The position numbers and the translations under genes are program-made. A model generated the notes under the pieces. The model was not told the origin of the DNA, did not search any database, and saw nothing but the letters and a program-made list of their open reading frames with translations. 64,000 bases of DNA from Mycobacterium dioxanotrophicus (GTDB lineage Bacteria > Actinomycetota > Actinomycetes > Mycobacteriales > Mycobacteriaceae), in NCBI RefSeq assembly GCF_002157835.1, contig NZ_CP020809.1, positions 2,790,001-2,854,000 of the forward strand, written 5' to 3'. This document shows positions 24,763-36,322 of this stretch, piece by piece; the stretch's first letter is position 1, and every line of letters starts with the position of its first letter.

Positions 24763-24763
<1 letters not shown>
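23912..24763 (+). CDS. Conserved integral membrane protein (Rv2180c type)
   Basis: 283 aa from GTG 23912; GTG 23864 would give 299 aa and cannot be excluded. About six to seven hydrophobic helices. The sequence GHGTLHIHHMVIGI places three His at the membrane edge, and ALVLDEFALVLHLSDVYWEEDGR adds an acidic loop, so metal or lipid-headgroup binding is possible but unproven. The C-terminus is basic and cytoplasmic. Overlaps the RNase AS start by one base (TGATG), hence co-translated with it. Function unknown. Confidence 0.75.
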
Positions 24764-26698
<1,935 letters not shown>

Positions 26699-26716
26699 GA
26701 CATTCGGCCGTGGCGG

Positions 26717-27958
26717 TCAGATGAGCGCAGCGATGTTGCTGCCCAGCGTCCACGCCGCCACGGCCACCAGCCCGGTGAACGTCAGCACCGCGATCACCCA
26801 GAACGCCAGTGCGCGCTTGGCGCGCTGCTGCGCCCAGTAGAACTCGCTCATCTCGATGCCGGCGAATCGTGTTGCCGCAGCAGGGTATTCGTTGTAGTCG
26901 GCGGAGCCGTCCGGAACGGGCGCCCAGTCCTGGTCACGGGTCAGTTCGCGCGTGAGTTGCCGGGGCGGCACCGGAGGATGCGCCGGCTGCGGCATAGGCG
27001 GCGGCGTCATCTCGGTGGGCGGATCCTGACGGCTGTGGACCCTCGTCGCCGCCAGGTGCTGCGCAGAGTTACGCGGTGCCGGGACCCGGAAGGCGGGCAG
27101 TCCGAGTTCGGCGACGATGTCGTGCAGATCGTCGCTCATCGCGTCGGCGTCGGCGTAGCGGTCCGCGGGGTCGCGCGCGGTGGCCCGGCGCACCAGCGCA
27201 TCGAACTCCGGTGGCACACCGGCGATTACGGTGCTGGGCGGCCGTACATCGTGATCCATCCGCTGATACGCGACGGACAGCGCGGAGTCACCGGTGAACG
27301 GCGTCACGCCCGAGAGCAGCTCGTACGTCAGGATGCCCACCGCGTAGACGTCGCTGCGTGGGTCGGCGTCACCGGTACTGACCTGCTCGGGCGACAGGTA
27401 GGCCGCCGTGCCCAGAATCACGCTGGTGGAAGTGATCTTGGCTTCGGCGACCGCACGTACGAGCCCGAAATCGGCGATCTTCACGTCGCCGCCATCGGAG
27501 ATCAGCACGTTCTCCGGCTTGATGTCACGATGCACCAGGCCCGCTCGGTGCGCCACGGCGAGCCCGCCCAGCACCGGGGTCAGGACGGCGGCCACTGCGT
27601 GCGGCGGCATCGGGCCCCGCTCGGTCAGCAACTCGCGCAGCGTTCCGCCCTCGATGAGCTCCATCACGAGAAAAGGCGGCTGATGGGCGGTGCCTCCGCC
27701 GCCCTGGTCGTAGACCGCCACCAGCCCGGGATGGCTCAGCCGGGCCACCGCCCGGGCCTCGCGCTGGAACCGTGCGAGGAAATGGGCGTCACCGGCGTAC
27801 CGCGAATCCATGACCTTGACGGCGACCGGACGGTCGAGCCGCGTGTCCAGCCCGCGATAGACCGTCGACATCCCACCGGTGGCGATCGGAGTCTGAACCT
27901 CATACCGCCGATCCAGCACGGTGCCGACGAGCGGGTCCGATTGCTGGTGCGCCTCCAC
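26717..27958 (-). CDS. pknL: Membrane Ser/Thr protein kinase PknL
   Basis: 413 aa from GTG 27958. Kinase domain about 19-275: glycine loop ATGGMSTVYRG, ATP-lysine Lys48, HRDIKPEN with catalytic Asp145, DFG at 163-165, activation-loop Thr residues in ITSTSVILGTAAYLSPE. A Pro-rich juxtamembrane stretch leads to one membrane helix near the C-terminus (about 385-405) with only a few external residues, so no sensor domain. Matches Rv2176. The GTG is preferred over ATG 27967 because TAACAT lies seven bases upstream, predicting a leaderless mRNA. Divergent from its known-type substrate Rv2175c. Confidence 0.92.
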   Translation of the reverse strand: MEAHQQSDPLVGTVLDRRYEVQTPIATGGMSTVYRGLDTRLDRPVAVKVMDSRYAGDAHFLARFQREARAVARLSHPGLVAVYDQGGGGTAHQPPFLVMELIEGGTLRELLTERGPMPPHAVAAVLTPVLGGLAVAHRAGLVHRDIKPENVLISDGGDVKIADFGLVRAVAEAKITSTSVILGTAAYLSPEQVSTGDADPRSDVYAVGILTYELLSGVTPFTGDSALSVAYQRMDHDVRPPSTVIAGVPPEFDALVRRATARDPADRYADADAMSDDLHDIVAELGLPAFRVPAPRNSAQHLAATRVHSRQDPPTEMTPPPMPQPAHPPVPPRQLTRELTRDQDWAPVPDGSADYNEYPAAATRFAGIEMSEFYWAQQRAKRALAFWVIAVLTFTGLVAVAAWTLGSNIAALI

Positions 27959-28003
27959 CGAACACATGTTACGAGTCGCCCGGGTAGTCCTAGAATCGGT
28001 GCG
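27959..28003. promoter_or_regulatory. Back-to-back leaderless promoters of pknL and the Rv2175c-type gene
   Basis: Only 45 bases separate the two start codons. On the minus strand TAACAT (27966-27971) is seven bases before the pknL GTG. On the plus strand TAGAAT (27991-27996) is seven bases before the GTG at 28004. Both fit TANNNT with transcription starting at the initiation codon, so the two polymerase footprints must overlap and probably exclude each other. Confidence 0.55.
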
Positions 28004-28408
28004 GTGAGCAGCATTCCGGCCGCCGATGACGTTCTTGATCCCGGCGAAGCCGTCTATGACCTTCCTACTGTCGCCGACATGCTCGGCATATCCGTCACCA
28101 AGGTGCATCAACAACTGCGTGAAGGCCATCTCATCGCGGTGCGCCGCGACGGGGTGCTCGTGGTGCCGAAGATCTTTTTCGATGCCTCCGGGCATGTCGT
28201 GAAGTCCTTGCCGGGATTGCTCGTGGTGCTCAGTGACGGTGGCTATCGCAGCACCGAGATCGTGCGCTGGTTGTTCACGCCCGATGCGTCGCTGACCATC
28301 AGCCGCGACGGCTCCACCGACCGGCAGGCCAACGCGCGCCCGGTCGACGCGCTGCATTCCCACCAGGCCCGTGAGGTGGTCCGCCGGGCCCAGGCCATGG
28401 CGTACTGA
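28004..28408 (+). CDS. Winged-helix DNA-binding protein, PknL partner (Rv2175c type)
   Basis: 134 aa. The N-terminal acidic segment is followed by a MerR/excisionase-like helix-turn-helix (DLPTVADMLGISVTKVHQQLREGHLIAVRRDGVLVVP, about 19-55) and a C-terminal helical bundle. Rv2175c is a DNA-binding protein phosphorylated by PknL on an N-terminal Thr; here the segment before the HTH has no obvious N-terminal Thr, but Thr24 is in the first helix. No Shine-Dalgarno. DNA targets are unknown; the shared 45-bp promoter makes autoregulation plausible. Confidence 0.82.
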   Translation: MSSIPAADDVLDPGEAVYDLPTVADMLGISVTKVHQQLREGHLIAVRRDGVLVVPKIFFDASGHVVKSLPGLLVVLSDGGYRSTEIVRWLFTPDASLTISRDGSTDRQANARPVDALHSHQAREVVRRAQAMAY

Positions 28409-28416
28409 TCCCGTTC

Positions 28417-28450
28417 GCACTTGCACTTGCACTTGCACTTGCAGTTGCAC
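28417..28450. repeat. GCACTT hexanucleotide repeat
   Basis: Four perfect GCACTT units (28417-28440), one GCAGTT variant and a final GCAC, eight bases after the Rv2175c-type stop. Non-coding, and prone to slippage. Confidence 0.9.
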
Positions 28451-28456
28451 CGCGAC

Positions 28457-28573
28457 CGTGCGTGTCTGCTGCCCGACACGCCGCTGACCGCCAACGCTTA
28501 ACGCACGCTCATGCGAGGCGAGCGTGCGCGGAATGACGGCGTAACCCGGCGTGTTGGCCGGCAGACACGCACG
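28457..28573. repeat. 117-bp gapless imperfect palindrome between convergent genes
   Basis: Arms 28457-28510 and 28520-28573 (54 bases each) align without gaps around a 9-base centre. The outermost 13 bases are perfect (CGTGCGTGTCTGC), the outer 26 have three mismatches, the inner 9 next to the loop are perfect (CGCACGCTC), and the middle is degenerate. It fills the gap between the Rv2175c-type gene and mptA and ends 10 bases before the mptA stop. It could act as a two-way terminator or be a decayed palindromic element. Confidence 0.8.
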
Positions 28574-28583
28574 CTCGGCGAGC

Positions 28584-31294
<2,711 letters not shown>

Positions 31295-32041
31295 TCAGTC
31301 GCGCGTGGTCACCGGTTCGCCCGGTTTGGGCGTGCGGTCCCGGCTGTGCCAGGCCAGCCCTCCGATGACACCGGCGACCACGAACGCGCCCACCGCGAGC
31401 CAGATGGCGGCCGTGGTGAACGAGCGGGCGCTGGGATCGGTGTAGCGGGCCTGCGCGTTCATCGTGCTCACCACGCCGGGGCGCAGTTTCCACTCGACGA
31501 TGGACGAGCTCACCCGGGAACCGTTGGTGGAGGTCACCTCGCCGGGGAAGGACACGGTCAGCAACACGTCGGCCTGCGGGTCGTTGAGGGTGGTCAGGTC
31601 GACGCGCCCCTCGAGGATGACGAGTTCACCGGCGCGCCGCAGGGAGATGTCCACGCCCGCGGAGTCGCGGTTCATCCCGGCCAATTGCGGCACCTCGGAG
31701 AAGCTGAGGTCGGAGAACACCGCTTGCGAGCCCACGTAGTCGTCGCGGCTGTAGGGGCTCACGGCGACCTTGGTGGCGAACGGCAGGTTGTTCAGCAGCT
31801 GCGGGCCCTTGTCGCCTGCGTCACGCGGTTTGGCAGCGGCGATGATCTGGCCCGACACGCGATCGTCGGGTGAGACGGTCAGTGACGTGCGGACGCGGAC
31901 ACAGCCCACCGCCATCGGCAGCACCAGCAACAGCAGGATCACCAGTGCCGGGAGTCGGCTCCTGCTCCTGGAGCGGGGTCGTCCGGCACGCGACGAACCG
32001 GACCCCGCACGTGAGGAGGACCATATGAACCGCTTGCGCAC
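31295..32041 (-). CDS. lppM: Lipoprotein LppM
   Basis: 248 aa from GTG 32041. A very basic, Ser/Arg-rich N-region (1-30) leads to a hydrophobic core and the lipobox MAVGC, with Cys47 as the lipidation residue. The following domain (CVRVRTSLTVSPDDRVSGQIIAAAKP) is the LppM fold. A C-terminal membrane helix (about 207-230) and short basic tail follow. Homologue of Rv2171, reported to affect phagosome maturation; a role in a fast-grower would be in the envelope. The GTG lies 28 bases after the acetyltransferase stop. Confidence 0.85.
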   Translation of the reverse strand: MRKRFIWSSSRAGSGSSRAGRPRSRSRSRLPALVILLLLVLPMAVGCVRVRTSLTVSPDDRVSGQIIAAAKPRDAGDKGPQLLNNLPFATKVAVSPYSRDDYVGSQAVFSDLSFSEVPQLAGMNRDSAGVDISLRRAGELVILEGRVDLTTLNDPQADVLLTVSFPGEVTSTNGSRVSSSIVEWKLRPGVVSTMNAQARYTDPSARSFTTAAIWLAVGAFVVAGVIGGLAWHSRDRTPKPGEPVTTRD

Positions 32042-32069
32042 CTGGTCATCGTGCCAGATGGGGTGAGGA

Positions 32070-32678
32070 TCACAGCGGCAGGGCGCGGCCCAGGATGGCG
32101 AAGGCGCGCGGGTCGCCGGCGAAGTGGTAACCGCGGATGACGTCGGTGAATCCCAATCGGCGGTACAGTCGCCACGCGCGGTTGGCCTCACCGTTGATCT
32201 CCGGGGTGGACAGCAACACGTGGGATTCGGCGCGTCCGGCGAGCAGGCGTCTGGTCAGGGCCTCGCCCAATCCGCGGCCCTGGGCCCGGGGCTCTATGTG
32301 CAGTTCGGTGAGCTCGAAATAGCTGCTCATCAGCTCGGCGATGTGCGCAGGGTCGGCGCCGACCTGACGCAGACCCGCCACCACCTGCTGCTGCCACCAC
32401 TGATCGGGCGCGCCGCAGTAGCCGTAGGCGATGCCCAGCAGTGGGGCGGTGGCCAGCGCGTCGTTACTGGGTGTGGCGTCGTTGCTGAGCGCTGCATCGT
32501 CGACCTCGACGGCGGCGACGCCCTTCCATCCGAGCCGTCGGGTGTGTTCGAGCCACAGCGACGCCCGCTGCTCCTCGGTGCCACGGGGGTATCGCATGGC
32601 GTCGACGTAGACCCGCAGCGCGTCGGCAAGCCGGCGCTGCATGTCCTCCGGCGACAGATCGATGAGATACATCGCCAA
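32070..32678 (-). CDS. GNAT-family acetyltransferase (Rv2170 type)
   Basis: 202 aa from TTG 32678, eight bases after GGGAGGG; the ATG two codons later would be 14 bases away. The acetyl-CoA loop is seen as LHIEPRAQGRGLGEALTRRLL (Q/RxxGxG/A) and the C-terminal part NRAWRLYRRLGFTDVIRGYHF completes the GNAT fold. Rv2170 acetylates lysines of isocitrate lyase in M. tuberculosis; whether this homologue does the same is inference. Upstream GATAAT boxes on the minus strand around 32715-32735 are candidate promoters. Probably co-transcribed with lppM. Confidence 0.82.
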   Translation of the reverse strand: MAMYLIDLSPEDMQRRLADALRVYVDAMRYPRGTEEQRASLWLEHTRRLGWKGVAAVEVDDAALSNDATPSNDALATAPLLGIAYGYCGAPDQWWQQQVVAGLRQVGADPAHIAELMSSYFELTELHIEPRAQGRGLGEALTRRLLAGRAESHVLLSTPEINGEANRAWRLYRRLGFTDVIRGYHFAGDPRAFAILGRALPL

Positions 32679-32821
32679 TTCGGTAGCCCTCCCGGCGGCT
32701 GTCGTTGCGGTCGCACTCAATTATCGAAGTCATTATCCGGGCAGCGAGGTGCCCGGTCCCTGTTGTGCCCAACGACATACAATCGACGGCGAACTAGGTG
32801 GTACGGCTCGGATCGACCTCG

Positions 32822-32827
32822 TATCAT
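32822..32827 (+). promoter_or_regulatory. Possible -10 box for the DUF3040 gene
   Basis: TATCAT fits TANNNT and lies about 90 bases upstream of the start at 32918, in the gap divergent from the acetyltransferase gene. No clear -35 box. Confidence 0.3.
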
Positions 32828-32917
32828 TACTGTTAGGTGTCCGTGATGAACGGGCATCGAAGAATTTGGTCAGACTACTTCGGACAATGCGACGGCGGCG
32901 TCGGCAAGGAGGGACGA

Positions 32918-33316
32918 ATGCCACTCTCCGATCATGAGCAGCGCATGCTCGATCAGATCGAGAGCGCGCTCTACGCCGAGGACCCCAAGTTCGCGTCGAG
33001 CGTTCGCGGTGGGACTCTACGCGCGCCTTCGGCGCGCCGCAGGCTGCAGGGTGCGCTCCTGTTCGTCCTCGGCCTGGCGATGCTCGTCGTCGGGGTCGCC
33101 GTGAAGGCGACCATGATCGGCGGCTTCCCGGTCTTGTCGGTCCTCGGCTTTGTGGTGATGTTCGCCGGCGTGGTGTTCGCCATCACGGGCCCGCGGGTCA
33201 CGGGCGGGCGTGATCGCTCGGCTGCGGCACCCGGTTCGCCGCGGCAGCGTCGTCAGCGTGGTGGTTCGTTCACCAACCGGATGGAAGACCGTTTCCGCAG
33301 GCGTTTCGACGAGTAA
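32918..33316 (+). CDS. DUF3040 small membrane protein (Rv2169c type)
   Basis: 132 aa. ATG at 32918 with AAGGAGGG ahead. The N-terminal MPLSDHEQRMLDQIESALYAEDPKFA is the DUF3040 signature; two membrane helices follow (about 48-67 and 72-92) and a basic Arg/Gly/Ser-rich tail. Function unknown in this actinobacterial family. A strong intrinsic terminator follows 15 bases after the stop. Confidence 0.85.
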   Translation: MPLSDHEQRMLDQIESALYAEDPKFASSVRGGTLRAPSARRRLQGALLFVLGLAMLVVGVAVKATMIGGFPVLSVLGFVVMFAGVVFAITGPRVTGGRDRSAAAPGSPRQRRQRGGSFTNRMEDRFRRRFDE

Positions 33317-33331
33317 GCCGGGACTGGTTCC

Positions 33332-33361
33332 GGGGTAGCCCACATGGGCTACCCCTTTTTT
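33332..33361 (+). terminator. Strong intrinsic terminator after the DUF3040 gene
   Basis: GGGGTAGCCC (33332-33341), loop ACAT, GGGCTACCCC (33346-33355), then six T (33356-33361). A perfect 10-bp stem with a full T run is uncommon in mycobacteria and insulates the dcw cluster from upstream transcription. Confidence 0.92.
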
Positions 33362-33444
33362 GTGCGTCCGGCCGGTCTCCGACACGCCAGCGCAGGGCCG
33401 TCTGTGGTCATTTCCCCCACTCCGCCCCACTTCTGCCGCATGCT

Positions 33445-33471
33445 TATCGACCTGCGGATTTTCTGTCGATA
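33445..33471. promoter_or_regulatory. Inverted repeat upstream of mraZ
   Basis: TATCGAC (33445-33451) and GTCGATA (33465-33471), a perfect 7-base inverted repeat with a 13-base spacer, in the 315-bp gap before mraZ. Spacing is compatible with a dimeric regulator site. The rest of the gap (33362-33562) shows no gene. Confidence 0.35.
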
Positions 33472-33562
33472 GGTGGATGACGGCGGGGGACGGGCGGGAA
33501 ACCACCAGCACTTTGCGGCCGAGTGTGGGGCGTTGCAACCAACTCGTGCCATCAATGGGAGC

Positions 33563-33592
33563 AAAGTGGGGGATTGTGGGGTAAAGTGGCGG
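33563..33592 (+). promoter_or_regulatory. MraZ-box: three GTGGG repeats at 10-bp spacing
   Basis: GTGGG at 33566 and 33576 and GTGGC at 33586, two of them preceded by AAA, recur every 10 bases just upstream of mraZ. MraZ in other bacteria binds direct repeats of a GTGG/TGGG core ahead of its own gene; helical-turn spacing fits its ring-shaped oligomer. The box is 40 bases before the ATG. Confidence 0.65.
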
Positions 33593-33631
33593 CCAGCGGG
33601 GAAACCGGAACCCCGTGTGGGAGGTGGCCAG

Positions 33632-34063
33632 ATGTTTCTGGGCACCTACACGCCCAAGCTCGACGACAAGGGGCGGCTGACGCTGCCCGCCAAGTTCCGC
33701 GACGCGCTGGCAGGAGGACTGATGGTCACCAAAAGCCAAGATCACAGCCTCGCCGTCTACCCGCGCGACGAGTTCGAAAAGCTGGCCCGACGCGCCTCAC
33801 AGGCCTCCCGGAGCAATCCGGAAGCCCGTGCGTTCCTGCGTAACCTGGCCGCCGCAACCGATGAGCAGCACCCCGACGCGCAGGGCCGGATCACCCTGTC
33901 GGCAGATCACCGTCGCTACGCGAACCTCTCCAAGGACTGCGTGGTGATCGGCTCGGTCGACTACTTGGAGATCTGGGACGCCCAAGCCTGGCAGGAGTAC
34001 CAACAGATCCACGAAGAGAACTTCTCCGCGGCCACTGATGAAACTCTGCGCGACATCATTTGA
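33632..34063 (+). CDS. mraZ: Transcriptional regulator MraZ
   Basis: 143 aa, the usual length. Two AbrB-like SpoVT halves, each with the DXXXR signature: [14 protein letters not shown] (about 11-24) and [15 protein letters not shown] (about 82-96). First gene of the dcw cluster and expected to repress or tune it by binding the repeats at 33563-33592. ATG 33632 preceded by GGGAGGTGG. Overlaps rsmH by 26 bases. Confidence 0.95.
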   Translation: MFLGTYTPKLDDKGRLTLPAKFRDALAGGLMVTKSQDHSLAVYPRDEFEKLARRASQASRSNPEARAFLRNLAAATDEQHPDAQGRITLSADHRRYANLSKDCVVIGSVDYLEIWDAQAWQEYQQIHEENFSAATDETLRDII

Positions 34064-35186
34064 TTCGGACGCTGACCCGAACGAGGCCCGTGCGGCGTGG
34101 CCTCTGCCCGAGCCGGCCCTGGCGTACTTCCCCAACGCCAGGTCCAAGGTTTCGGACAGAGACCTCGTCGCAGGGGCAGGCCATAGCGGAGGTGTTGGTG
34201 TGGACGCGAACGTGGGTGACCACGGTCATATCCCAGTCCTGCTGGACCGCTGTGTCGAACTGCTCGGCCCTGCGCTGACCCGTCGCCACGGCGATGGATC
34301 CGAGGCGGTGCTCATCGACGGCACGCTCGGTGCCGGCGGGCACTCCGAGCGCTTTCTCACCCAGTTTCCGGGTCTGCGGCTGATCGCGCTGGATCGCGAT
34401 CCCAATGCGCTGGCCATCGCCGGTGCGCGGCTGGCGCCGTTCGTCGATCGGGTGACGTTCGTGCGTACCCGCTACGACGGCATCCCCGCAGCCATGGCCG
34501 AAGCCGGTGTCGACCGGGTCGACGGCGTGCTGTTCGACCTGGGCGTGTCCTCGATGCAACTCGACCAGAAGCAGCGGGGATTCTCCTACTCGGTCGATGC
34601 GCCACTGGACATGCGGATGGATCCCGACGCGCGGCTGACTGCCGCCGAGATCCTCAATACGTACGACGCCAAAGAGCTGGCGCGGGTGTTGCGGGACTTC
34701 GGCGAGGAGCGGTTCGCCGGCAGGATCGCCGACAAGATTGTCCGGCGGCGTACCCAGCAGCCCTTCGAGACCACGGCAGAACTGGTCGAGCTGCTCTACG
34801 AGGCCATCCCGGCTCCGGCGCGACGGACGGGCGGGCACCCGGCCAAACGCACGTTTCAGGCCCTGCGCATCGCCGTCAACGGTGAGCTCGAATCGCTGCG
34901 CGCCGCGGTGCCTGCCGCGTTGGCGGCACTGCGGCCCGGGGGACGCATCGTGGTGATGGCTTACCAGTCGTTGGAGGACCGGATCGTCAAGAACGCGTTC
35001 GCCACCGCGACGGCGTCCCGGACGCCACCTGGCCTGCCCATCGAATTACCAGGGCACGAACCGGAATTCGTGACTCTGACCCGAGGCGCCGAGCGGGCCC
35101 GTGCCGACGAGATCGAACGTAATCCACGTAGCGCCCCGGTGCGGCTGCGAGCACTCGAAAAGGTTGGGGGAAGGGGCAACTCATGA
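34038..35186 (+). CDS. rsmH: 16S rRNA m4C1402 methyltransferase RsmH, with N-terminal extension
   Basis: 382 aa. S-adenosylmethionine site [26 protein letters not shown] and [14 protein letters not shown] are RsmH signatures. It methylates N4 of C1402 in 16S rRNA. About 60 residues precede the usual start of the family ([13 protein letters not shown]); the [13 protein letters not shown] segment recalls the M. tuberculosis protein, so the ATG at 34038 inside mraZ is chosen. Stop and ftsL start overlap by ATGA. Confidence 0.92.
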   Translation: MKLCATSFDSDADPNEARAAWPLPEPALAYFPNARSKVSDRDLVAGAGHSGGVGVDANVGDHGHIPVLLDRCVELLGPALTRRHGDGSEAVLIDGTLGAGGHSERFLTQFPGLRLIALDRDPNALAIAGARLAPFVDRVTFVRTRYDGIPAAMAEAGVDRVDGVLFDLGVSSMQLDQKQRGFSYSVDAPLDMRMDPDARLTAAEILNTYDAKELARVLRDFGEERFAGRIADKIVRRRTQQPFETTAELVELLYEAIPAPARRTGGHPAKRTFQALRIAVNGELESLRAAVPAALAALRPGGRIVVMAYQSLEDRIVKNAFATATASRTPPGLPIELPGHEPEFVTLTRGAERARADEIERNPRSAPVRLRALEKVGGRGNS

Positions 35187-36322
35187 AGACGAAGCGACCT
35201 GCACCGGCGTCTGAGAGTAAGCGTCGGCGCGACGCACGCAAGCCGGGCCGGGCTGTGGCCCGGCGCGCCACCGAGGCGCCGCCCCGCGCCCGCACCCGCA
35301 GGCCCGATGTCGATCAGCGGCGCGCCCGTTCGGCGCCCGCCACCGGTCCCATCCCGCGGCCCAAGACCCAGCCGGCCCGTCCCAAGAGTGCCAGCCAGGC
35401 CAAGGCCCGGGCCAAGGCCCGGAAAGCCAAGGCGCCCAAGGTTGTACGCCCGCCACTGCGGGAACGGTTGCTGGTCAGGCTGGCTTCTGTCGAACTGAAC
35501 CCGCGTGAGCTGATCGCCAGGGTTCCGTTCGTCGCCCTTGTGATCGCAGCGCTGGGCTTCGGATTGGGTGTGACGCTGTGGCTGTCCACCGGTTCCGCCG
35601 AGCGGTCCTACCAGTTGGGCCATGCCCGGCAGACGACGCAGGGTCTGCAGCAGCAGAAAGAGGCGCTGGAACGGGATGTTCTCGAAGCGCAGGCCGCTCC
35701 CGCCCTGGCGGAGGCGGCCCGCAACCTGGGCATGATTCCGTCGCGCGACACCGCGCACCTGGTTCAGGACCCCACTGGGAGTTGGACCGTGGTGGGTACC
35801 CCCAAGCCCGCCGAAGGCGTACCGCCGCCTCCGATGAACGTTCCGCTGCCCGATCCGACCACGCCGCCGCCTGCACCTCCCGCGCCGCGAGTGGTCGATC
35901 CCCGCGAGGTGACCGTGCACATGCCGGCCGCCGGCCAGGTGCTGCCCGGCCAGCCGGTTCCCGGGCAGATGGTCCCGGGGCAACTGCCTGGTCAGCCATT
36001 GGCCGCACCGGCGGCACCCGGCGTCGTTCCGGCACCGGTTCCCGCGGCCGCACCGCAGGTCGCCGCACCGCCTGCAGCGCCGCCGGCCGGGCCGCCGGCC
36101 GAGGTATCCGCGCCGGTGCTCGCGGCGCCTGTGCCCGCGCTGGCGCCTCCACCTGAGGCCCCACCCGCGCCGGTGGTGGCTGCTCCCGTGCCCGCGGCGC
36201 CGGTACCAGGCGTGCCGTTGCCTGCCGGCCCGGTACCAGGCGTGCCGTTGCCTGCCGGCCCGGTACCAGGCGCCGAACAGGTCGTCCCGGCCCCCGCTCC
36301 CGTCCCCGCACCGGCGGCATGA
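35183..36322 (+). CDS. ftsL: FtsL-like divisome protein, Pro/Ala-rich C-terminus
   Basis: 379 aa. A long basic N-terminus (about 1-100, Arg/Lys/Ala-rich) leads to one membrane helix (about 115-134, [19 protein letters not shown]) and a short coiled coil (about 142-180), the FtsL pattern, between rsmH and pbpB as usual. The rest (about 200-379) is Pro/Ala/Val-rich and includes a perfect 30-bp tandem repeat. FtsL bridges FtsQ and the PBP3/FtsW synthase; the periplasmic Pro-rich tail is a mycobacterial feature (Rv2164c). Confidence 0.82.
   Translation: MKTKRPAPASESKRRRDARKPGRAVARRATEAPPRARTRRPDVDQRRARSAPATGPIPRPKTQPARPKSASQAKARAKARKAKAPKVVRPPLRERLLVRLASVELNPRELIARVPFVALVIAALGFGLGVTLWLSTGSAERSYQLGHARQTTQGLQQQKEALERDVLEAQAAPALAEAARNLGMIPSRDTAHLVQDPTGSWTVVGTPKPAEGVPPPPMNVPLPDPTTPPPAPPAPRVVDPREVTVHMPAAGQVLPGQPVPGQMVPGQLPGQPLAAPAAPGVVPAPVPAAAPQVAAPPAAPPAGPPAEVSAPVLAAPVPALAPPPEAPPAPVVAAPVPAAPVPGVPLPAGPVPGVPLPAGPVPGAEQVVPAPAPVPAPAA
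36201..36272. repeat. In-frame 30-bp tandem repeat in ftsL
   Basis: Perfect units 36201-36230 and 36231-36260 (start CGGTACCAGGCGTGCCGTTG) plus a 12-base partial copy. Encodes [10 protein letters not shown] repeated in the Pro-rich tail (residues about 340-363). Confidence 0.93.

Noticed and set aside
33362..33562. Small gene upstream of mraZ
   Set aside because: The frames here lack ribosome sites and family likeness; better explained as regulatory DNA.
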